Source of the DNA: Gracilaria caudata
Lineage: Eukaryota; Rhodophyta; Florideophyceae; Gracilariales; Gracilariaceae
Assembly (NCBI GenBank): GCA_030374735.1
Contig: JASCIV010000345.1
Span: 1 to 23,533 of the forward strand
Length of the DNA stretch: 23,533 bases
Direction: 5' to 3'
The translations under genes and the position numbers were made by a program. The notes beneath the pieces were generated by a model. That model searched no databases and was not told the DNA's origin. It saw nothing but the letters and a program-made list of their open reading frames with translations. Below, piece by piece: positions 17,856 to 23,533 of the stretch. How positions within the stretch are numbered: the stretch's first letter is position 1; each line of letters begins with the position of its first letter.

Positions 17856-18296
17856 TCACGCTTCTTCAATGTCTGACCGAAGACCATTGCTCCTCAACAT
17901 GTCACAGTAACCCTCGCTAATCTCAAATATCCAAACGCCAACAACAGCCTTTCCATTAGTGTGAGCCTTATTCATGATAGCCCAGGCTGCATCCGGGGAA
18001 AGTCCTGGAATAACTTTCAGCAACACCTTTGTGACGTAGTCCTTAGAGTGCATTTCATCGTTGAAAATCAACACCTTGTAGTACTTTCCCGGGTCAATCT
18101 TCTGTTTGACTCTGGAAGACTCGGTGGTAGGGGTGGTGGACGGCGTTTGCGCGAGAAGATTGTTGAACTTGGTGCGCAGGTCCTCCTTGACCGGAGCATC
18201 AAGCGCGGCCATACGCGGCCGCCGACGGCTGACGGCCGGCACGATTCGACGGGCAACCGCCGCAGAATGCAACGGAACAGGATTCAGAAAGGCCAT
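17856..18296 (-). CDS. clpS: ClpS N-degron adaptor of the Clp protease, probably plastid
   Basis: A 146-residue ClpS. ClpS hands N-degron substrates to the ClpC/ClpP protease, in the plastid stroma in algae and plants. The core starts at YYKVLIFNDEMHSKDYV (72-88) and continues VLLKVIPGLSPDAAWAIMNKAH (91-112) and GKAVVGVWIFEISEGY (115-130), ending LRSNGL. The N-degron pocket residues known from bacterial ClpS align to Asn79, Asp80 and His112; the bacterial gate Met is replaced by Lys85. The N-terminal extension (1 to about 30, MAFLNPVPLHS then Arg-rich) looks like a plastid transit peptide with Phe at position 3. The frame is open 13 codons further to a TTG at 18335, but the first ATG is at 18296. 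Plastid location is inferred from the extension and the plant-type VIPGLS block. Confidence 0.9.
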   Translation of the reverse strand: MAFLNPVPLHSAAVARRIVPAVSRRRPRMAALDAPVKEDLRTKFNNLLAQTPSTTPTTESSRVKQKIDPGKYYKVLIFNDEMHSKDYVTKVLLKVIPGLSPDAAWAIMNKAHTNGKAVVGVWIFEISEGYCDMLRSNGLRSDIEEA

Positions 18297-18888
18297 GTCA
18301 AACAAAGCACGAGTTGGAAACACTTTGAGCCGCAACGCACACGTTGTTCTGCCAAAACACCACGACGTCGATAAATCGAAATGGACGTCGCGAGGCTGTG
18401 CACTGCGTAATCAGGTGCGACCGTCGGCCACGCGGCAGAAGCAGGAGCTGGAGGTGCAAAAACCGACGGCGACGGCGCGAGCTCGCCGACGGCACGTAAA
18501 GTGTGGAAATGCAACCGACGTGTGCGATCTTTCCGAGCCATCGCTGCGAGCCACAATTCAACCACGCAACGGCTTGCAGCCGGCGAATGAAGCCCATTCA
18601 ATCTGCTGTAAGCAAAGCACCTTGTGTAATTGGTTGGATGGGGTTTGTCCCAGTGCCAACACTGGCGTTCGTCCCATTCTCCATTTTCTGAAGGACTGGG
18701 CTCTGGAAAGCCCCAATTTGTGTTTTCCGGAATTTCAACACGTGTAGAGTCTACACTGGATAGACCGAGGCACATAACTCCAAAGGAGTCGATACTTCAG
18801 TACCGGAATAGCATCTGTAACAAGCCGTTGCTGAATACTCGTCTAAACACCTTGAATATAACGCTTCCGTAGAAGCGTTACGGCAGGC
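18297..18888. other. ClpS upstream region; no confident gene
   Basis: A minus-strand ATG frame at 18284-18775 overlaps the ClpS 5' region. Its first 50 residues (with SENGEWDERQCWHWDKPHP) look protein-like, the rest does not. It may be part of the relic described at 18889-19188 or chance. A perfect 9-bp hairpin with a 4-nt loop lies at 18859-18880. Confidence 0.35.
18859..18880. repeat. Perfect 9-bp hairpin, 4-nt loop
   Basis: Arms TAACGCTTC (18859-18867) and GAAGCGTTA (18872-18880) flank CGTA. It has no U-tract and no assigned gene. It lies next to the Rossmann-fold relic. Confidence 0.7.
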
Positions 18889-19188
18889 ATATGAAGAAGA
18901 CAGAAGAACGGAAGCTAAGTGGAGAACTTTTGATGATATAAACTCTTCTACTCAAGGATAGTGCATTTGTGGAAGAGTCCATTTCATTCGAGACGTTTAA
19001 GTCCGCACTTAAAAGTCCGGATATCCTGTAGCGATTCAAGAGCTCGATTTCCCACATGACAGAATATGTCAGGTGTGATAACGCAATGTGAAGGATATTG
19101 GCCACAAGAAATGCCCCACAGCAGCGCTGAATTGGCGTATAGTTTTGCGAAGATTCCCATTTGCTCCTATAACTAAAACATCTTTCAT
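18889..19188 (-). pseudogene. Fragment of an NAD(P)-binding Rossmann (NmrA/atypical SDR-like) gene
   Basis: On the minus strand an ATG at 19188 opens 39 codons reading MKDVLVIGANGNLRKTIRQ, which is the beta-alpha-beta start of NmrA-like or atypical short-chain dehydrogenases (consensus VLVxGAxGNxGxxI), with Arg where the last Gly should be. The frame closes at 19069. A second minus frame (stop near 18878) then carries SGLLSADLNVSNEMDSSTNA and RRVYIIKSSP, which resembles the following 'GDL..sl..AL...V' block of the same fold. A frame change is needed to join them, and nothing of the rest of the domain is found. I read it as a decayed fragment. The match rests on one short motif, so chance is possible. 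Confidence 0.38.
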
Positions 19189-19260
19189 CGGTCCTCAACT
19201 CTATCCATCGCCTCGGCAACAGTGCCCACAGCACCACGCCTTCTAGAACGTTCATAAATC

Positions 19261-19812
19261 CTATTTCCCATAAAGACCCTCTCTCTCAGTCCTATCTAAC
19301 CTTTTTGCAGTGACCCCAAACAGTCCACGTCGTCTATGTTCGTCGTCGAGACTGTACGGCGAGGAGTTTAGAGCCAGAACAGCCTGCGAAGCTGCTGTCG
19401 CTGTTCTCGTTTTATAAGACGAAGCGTTCAGAGGCTCAATGTCGTCAAGAGTGTGCGGCGAGGCGTTCAGACCATAACAGCCTGAGAAGCTGCTGACGCT
19501 GCTCCCGTATTGTGCGGCGAAGGGTTTGATGGCTCAAGCTCATCTACGGGTTCCTCGACCACCGGTACAATTTCGTTACTCACTACATTCTTATGACTTA
19601 AACTAACCGGTCTCGAACGTTGTTCCAACAACTGCATCATCAGATTCTGCACTCTTCGTCTAGCGGCTTCTTCTGCTTCTTCCTCCTGCGCCTTTCCTCT
19701 GCTATCTCTTGTTCTTTTTCCTCCGTCTTACGCTTCTCTTTTTCAACGTCTCGCTCTGCTTTCTCCTTGAGTTCTTTCTCTTCAGCCGCCATTTGCTGGG
19801 CATCTTTCTAGG
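19261..19812 (-). pseudogene. Frameshifted coiled-coil gene with 33-residue C-terminal repeats
   Basis: Minus strand. Reading from AAAGATGCCCAGCAAATGG (start near 19808, ATG 19791) gives the highly charged coil MAAEEKELKEKAERDVEKEK, and so on to about 19692. One base out of frame, the coil continues AQEEEAEEAARRRVQNLMMQ and runs into VPVVEEPVDELEP, stopping at the TGA near 19467. One more base shift continues LNASPHTLDDIEPLNASSYK to RGLFGVTAKRLDRTE and a TAG at 19263-19261. The tail contains two 33-codon repeats with the shared block ATAASQAVLALNSSP/ASAASQAVMV-LNASP. At the second break the repeat lacks one base relative to its sibling, direct evidence of a deletion. A TAG (or splice acceptor) precedes the coil, so an upstream exon is possible. 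The family is unknown. Purine-rich sequence can look coiled-coil in several frames, so the first break is less certain. Confidence 0.5.
19342..19539. repeat. Diverged 99-bp tandem direct repeat (2 units)
   Basis: Unit 1 is 19342-19440 and unit 2 begins at 19441. The offset is 99 bp at the left and 98 bp after a 1-nt gap near 19466-19475. Shared blocks include GTCGTC, CGGCGAGG, AACAGCCTG and GAAGCTGCTG. A period of 33 codons fits an origin as a protein repeat on the minus strand. Confidence 0.75.
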
Positions 19813-20638
19813 ACATCGTGGACAAGGAAACCTTTTGATGTGAACACGTCACGTCACAGTGAGATGTTTGCATCCAAAAAAAGATTCGACGTCTGTCTTG
19901 TTGGCATTGGCAAGCGCTTCTTTTGACGTGCTCACATCTTGGTGATCCAATAGTGTAGAAGCTTCGACGTGGCGTAGATGCATCACTGCGTAAAGCGCGG
20001 CGATGGAGCTAAGCCAGCAACGTCTTGCAGCGACATGCCAATGCGCACTTTGGATGAGCAAGCAATGCCCAAATGCAGTGCGCAATGGATTTCGTGAAAC
20101 TACATCACTGCGCTTCGCATAATGATGCTTTTCGCAGTGATGCAGCTTCTAACTATGTGTTTGGCACATAGCATCGCTGTGCCCTCACAGTCGAAAGCAG
20201 AATGTGCTTGATGCACTGCAGAGCGAATCTGGTACGTTCGCATCAACAGGCCTTTTTCCCGGCCTCGGTGTGTCGCTTTGATGTCTCATATGGCTAAACT
20301 GCTGCACAGCCTTAAACAAGGTGTCCACGATTGTACCGTTACATAGGGAAGGTGATGTTAAGCGTTTACCTTCGTACGCGATGACTTTGTTGTTGCCTCA
20401 TTCTCTCGGGAGTTGATATGATACACAGCGCCAGCGATGCATTTGCCGTACAAATTTTTAATTTTGGCTTAAGTTTTTAAAATTAAATAACACATGTTTC
20501 AATTCAGTTCAAGCATTAGCTGGCACTGTGCCAGTGGCACATGCTCATACTGTAAGCAGCAGCCTTCGGCAACACGTTCACTTACAGCTTTGAGTAGAGC
20601 AAACTTGTGCGAGAGTATAGGGTTACCAGTCTTGATTA
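19813..20638. other. Non-coding stretch with clustered short inverted repeats
   Basis: No gene is seen. CATCACTGCG occurs at 19981-19990 and 20103-20112 and, inverted, at 20133-20142, the last two forming a hairpin with a 20-nt loop. CTATGTG/CACATAG form a hairpin at 20153-20171, and TGCGCACT/AGTGCGCA pair near 20042-20084. An A/T-rich inverted repeat lies at about 20457-20487. The cluster may be a remnant of a small foldback or MITE-like element. A minus frame at 20642-20499 reads VIIKTGNPILSHKFALLKAV and so on for 47 codons after a possible TAG acceptor, but no compatible upstream exon was found. Confidence 0.4.
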
Positions 20639-20970
20639 TCACCTACATTGCATTTGCATCCATTCAAAACCGAAGCTAATCGCCATGAAGGGCATATCAT
20701 GATAGAAACAAATTCTCCTTCTCCTTAAAGCAAAACTCACCTTCCATTCTCTTGAAAATTCGACTCTCTATAAGGAGCCGCACTGATGTGTGCAAATGAA
20801 ACCTTCTCACTACACGCGAGAATAATTACGTCATCCATCAATTCATTATCCATATCAAGCCATGAACATGCACCTATCGCTCGGCATTTCCTTACAGCAC
20901 ACGCCGAGCGATAGGCTTCCTCTTCTTCATGCAGAAGAGTGATGAATTCGTTCATCACAACCGTAAACAT
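20639..20970 (-). CDS. Possible small two-exon gene, function unknown
   Basis: This is weakly supported. An ATG at 20970 (in-frame stop just upstream) opens 76 codons (MFTVVMNEFITLLHEEEEAY, then an acidic helix-like stretch with LDMDNELMDDVIILA) that end at a consensus donor GTGAGT at 20740. Splicing to a TAG acceptor at 20676 (65-nt intron) would add 12 residues and a TGA at 20641, 88 residues in all. The more protein-like frame at 20642-20499 is out of phase with this donor. No family is recognised. It would be divergent from the MADS-box gene. A 13-bp inverted repeat (20873-20885/20903-20915) lies inside exon 1. Confidence 0.25.
20873..20915. repeat. Perfect 13-bp inverted repeat, 17-nt spacer
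   Basis: Arms CCTATCGCTCGGC (20873-20885) and its exact reverse complement (20903-20915). It is about 370 bp upstream of the MADS-box start and inside a weak minus-strand candidate exon. It could be a regulatory palindrome or an RNA hairpin. Confidence 0.7.
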
Positions 20971-21281
20971 TATCAACCATTTCCTGAATCACTGAGCAGC
21001 CGGCATGATTTCTCCTTGACCAGACAGCTGCTTTGATATTTAAATCACAGCCTCTCGCGCTAAACAATCATTTATCTCCTGACCGTTTAGTTTAGTTTAA
21101 AAGCTGGACTCGAACGTCCCGAACTGCTCCCTTCAGCACCCACCCTTCTACTATTTGGTAGACAGCTCCCCATCTGGACGTTGTCGCCGAAGAGCAGTCC
21201 GTTTCGCGAAAATTGAGTTTCTGGAAAAGGAACGGAACCTCCCCCTCTCATCCCTCTGTCTCTTGTTCCCGATTAGTAGCG
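20971..21281. other. Upstream region of the MADS-box gene
   Basis: About 310 bp with no open frame worth calling. The segment GGACTCGAACGTCC near 21105 resembles a tRNA T-arm but no cloverleaf can be formed around it. The tract GTTTAGTTTAGTTTAAA near 21085 is a short repeat. The plus frame entering the gene is open from a TTG at 21213, but the first ATG is at 21282. Confidence 0.4.
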
Positions 21282-23390
21282 ATGAGTTCCAACATTAACA
21301 ATACCCAGCCCACTTCTTCTCGCCCTCCTGCTCCGCAGAAGAGGGGAAAGATACAAATCCGAAGAATTGCTGATAACCGCACGAGGCAGGTACGGTTCAT
21401 AATCTCATACCACGCATGAAAGCATTTGTGCTACTTCGGTGTCTAACAAGTTGATGGAGTTTGCTCTCTCGACGCAGGTTACCTTCTTAAAGCGCAAAAA
21501 TGGTCTTCTCAAGAAAGCCATGGAACTGGTAAGTCAAAAGAGTTGCTGAAGTTTACCGAAGCTGAGAATTGGTTGTGCTCACTTTTTTGTCGTCTGTTCA
21601 TCCATCTATACCTCAAACACTTCTATCAGGGAATTCTTTGTGACTGTGAAATCGCTGTCATCGTATACAACCCCCATAATGGAAAGCTTTTTGAGTACAG
21701 TTCTATTCCGATGGAAAGGGTTCTCAACCGTTATGCTACCTACAGCGGTCCCATTGAACGCCGTAAAACTGAGCAGGTAAGCAACTCTCTTCTTCATATA
21801 TTTGGTCCTGGAGCCAACGTTCTTCAGAGTCTAACCTTCAACAACCACGTCAACTTACACCACCCGTAGTTCTTCGATGTTGCCGCTTCGAGAGCACATT
21901 CCAATATCCCAGTGAATGAACCGTCTGTTGCCATGGCGGCGCAAAATGCCTCCATGGTCGCATCCCGTCGTCCCCGTCCAACGTATAAGTTCGAAGAAGA
22001 CCTGGACCCGCTGTCTGTAGCAAAGAGACGCAAGCTCTCGTCCGGAGAGACACCCACCTTTGAAGTTCCGACGAATGGAGTACAGATCCACCAGATTGTG
22101 AATGAGGCCGTTTCTGCCCCGGTCGCACCAATTCCGTCAGTGGTGAATACAACGTACAACATGAATGCTCCGAGTCCGATACATGCCGTACCACTCACGC
22201 AAACTGTTCAGGTCCCACACCCGCTGCCCATTGTTCCCGCCCAAGACCCTTCTCGTTCGTATGGACCTGGTCTAATGCCATCTCACCAAAGTACCTATAA
22301 CAGCTACGGGATAGTTCCAAGCACCCAGCCGACGTACTCTACGACTTACGCCATTCCCCAGCTGCAGAGCTCTTCAAAAGGAAACGACCGGAGTCCAGGC
22401 GTAATACATCATAATCAACATCCAACTGACAACGAGATATATCAAGACGCCGGGATGCCAGTTCCGGTTGGTTCTCTTGCACCGATTCCCACCTCTACAT
22501 ATCCCGAAGCAATACAATATGGATATCAGCGACAAGTCGAGGAACCTCCCGCTGGGGCCATCCCCCCTCAAGCAACAAGCACCCAAATGAAGCAGCACAC
22601 CCCCTACGCTGAGACACAACATTACGTTGACAAGCAGCAGAAGCCGGTTACCGAGGGAGAAGAAATTAGGACCGAAGTTCGAGATCGTCCTGTACGGTCT
22701 CCTTCGCCTGTAGACGGGAGAAAACATAGGGAAGAGCCCGCACCCATCAAGGCTCCCGTCACTGATGCAGGCAAAGCTGACGTTTCTCATAGTGAAGCCG
22801 TGACAGAGCCGCCGCAGAAGAAACATGCTGTCCAACAAAACGGCGCTCCTCATGGATCTGTGATCTTAAAACCGTCTCACGAATCGCCAACAGAGGCCCG
22901 GATGGCGAACAAAGAGAACGAGGGCACAGAAAACCTTTCTCTCCCAAGAATTGAAGTCCGGAGTGATTCGATGCCTCCCACCTCTTTAGAGAGCGCATTA
23001 CATACGACGACAAGAGCGAGTCCGCCTCCAATTCCAAACATATCCGATACAATTGGGGGCATTCCAAGACTTCAAATTCCCCAAACGCCTCATGGTCAAT
23101 CCACTTGGCCAGCTTTGAACTCTTTGCCATCCAACGATGGTGGAAACAGTGTTTCGCTGACAAGATTTTTTGGTCTTGATAGCTCATCTGCACGAAGAAG
23201 AAACCGGAATCCTTTTGCCATGCCGCAAGATGGCATCATTCCGCTCACGCCAAGATTCTTTGGTCTCGATACCTCCTCCAGCGCTCGCTCTCTTTTTCAT
23301 AACCCCAACGATGAGCCTTTTGCTCGGGGATCGCAAGATAAGGAGCACAAGGAAGACGACGATAGGGAACAACAAAACAGCGAAGAGTAA
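21282..23390 (+). CDS. MADS-box transcription factor, MEF2-like (type II), four exons
   Basis: Exons are 21282-21389, 21478-21528, 21630-21776 and 21870-23390, all joined in phase 0, giving 608 residues. The MADS DNA-binding domain spans about 20-79 and is split by two introns: KRGKIQIRRIADNRTRQ / VTFLKRKNGLLKKAMEL / GILCDCEIAVIVYNPHNGKL. It is followed by FEYSSIPMERVLNRYATYSG, which fits the MEF2-type extension better than the SRF type. No plant K-box is seen. A basic segment with AKRRK (about 147) could be a nuclear signal. The rest is low-complexity, Pro/Gln/Ser-rich, likely activation or interaction region. The C-terminus carries a duplicated motif, TRFFGLDSSSAR and PRFFGLDTSSSAR (about 533 and 563). 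The first ATG of the frame is 21282. It should act in the nucleus as a dimer on CArG-like sites; targets are unknown. Confidence 0.92.
21390..21477 (+). other. MADS-box gene intron 1 (88 nt)
   Basis: Donor GTACGG, acceptor ACGCAG, phase 0, CTAAC box at 21443-21447. It separates RTRQ from VTFLKR, which are adjacent in every MADS domain. Confidence 0.92.
21529..21629 (+). other. MADS-box gene intron 2 (101 nt)
   Basis: Donor GTAAGT, acceptor ATCAG, phase 0, with a pyrimidine-rich tract before the acceptor but no exact CTAAC. It joins KKAMEL to GILCDCE. Confidence 0.92.
21777..21869 (+). other. MADS-box gene intron 3 (93 nt)
   Basis: Donor GTAAGC, acceptor CCGTAG, phase 0, CTAAC box at 21831-21835. 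It joins RRKTEQ to FFDVAASR. The exact acceptor is less constrained than in introns 1 and 2 because the flanking protein is not conserved, but the frame runs unbroken on both sides. Confidence 0.85.
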
Positions 23391-23533
23391 AAAAAGTTGA
23401 ATATTGTGCAGCTCAGCTTTTCTTCGTAGATCTCGAACTGGAACGAGAGCTTATCGGACAGAGTTCAGGATGGGCTGAAATGGAATCCTGATGCTGAAAT
23501 AATCAATAACCAGGGTTGGTTGGTTGGGAGGGG
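23391..23533 (+). other. 3' flank of the MADS-box gene
   Basis: This starts with an A-rich run just after the stop and holds AATCAATAA near 23498, which could serve as a polyadenylation signal. Nothing else is seen before the window ends. Confidence 0.3.

Noticed and set aside
18106..18747. 213-codon plus-strand frame
   Set aside because: It is antisense to the ClpS coding region for much of its length and has no recognisable domain.
19290..19312. Plus-strand splice-acceptor-like tract (CTAAC, pyrimidines, GCAG)
   Set aside because: No upstream plus-strand exon is recognisable, and the minus-strand reading with 33-residue repeats explains the sequence better.
21095..21125. tRNA T-arm-like sequence GGACTCGAACGTCC
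   Set aside because: Only a 4-bp stem forms, and no acceptor, D or anticodon arm can be placed around it.
1..23533. CRISPR arrays, prokaryotic operons, insertion sequences, rRNA genes
   Set aside because: No regularly spaced repeats, Shine-Dalgarno-led gene strings, transposase genes or rRNA signatures were seen; introns and protein families mark the DNA as eukaryotic nuclear.

Overview
The window looks like nuclear DNA of a photosynthetic eukaryote, most likely a red alga or a relative with a red-type plastid. Four spliceosomal introns can be placed, all GT-AG and 80-101 nt long, three with a CTAAC branch-point-like box. Genes are mostly single-exon and compactly spaced. The products are eukaryotic: a mitochondrial twin CX9C protein, a DNAJC17-type J protein, a PP2A activator, a carnosine N-methyltransferase-type enzyme, a membrane-anchored aspartic protease and a MADS-box factor. 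A ClpS adaptor with an N-terminal targeting extension points to a plastid. Two candidate plastid-targeted proteins begin M-A-F and (from an internal Met) M-E-A-F, which fits the N-terminal phenylalanine of red/glaucophyte transit peptides. The species assignment is inference.

Layout. 224-757 (-): CHCHD2/Mix17-like gene. 758-3101: no supportable gene. 3102-7749 (+): three head-to-tail genes, a DUF3754/TMEM143-like membrane protein, a DNAJC17/Cwf23-like J protein followed by a near-perfect 22-bp hairpin, and a 571-residue orphan. 8255-14299 (-): pepsin-family membrane protease with a PSI-like domain, two-exon PTPA, and an N2227-family methyltransferase. 16855-17349 (+): NTF2/SnoaL-like protein. 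17856-18296 (-): ClpS. 21282-23390 (+): four-exon MEF2-type MADS-box gene.

The unusual part is 15.2-20.2 kb. On the minus strand, between intact genes, lie what look like three broken coding sequences: a long coiled-coil protein with in-frame stops and frame switches; a coiled-coil protein ending in two 33-residue repeats where one repeat carries a 1-nt deletion relative to its sibling; and a fragment with an NAD(P)-binding Rossmann glycine motif. Short inverted repeats follow at 19.98-20.17 kb. These relics are not annotated by simple ORF calling.

The genes do not form a pathway or operon. They are unrelated housekeeping and organelle-related functions. I found no clear evidence of a new biological system; the best leads are the gene relics, the DNAJC17-like hairpin, the duplicated RFFGLD motif in the MADS protein, and the orphan gene.
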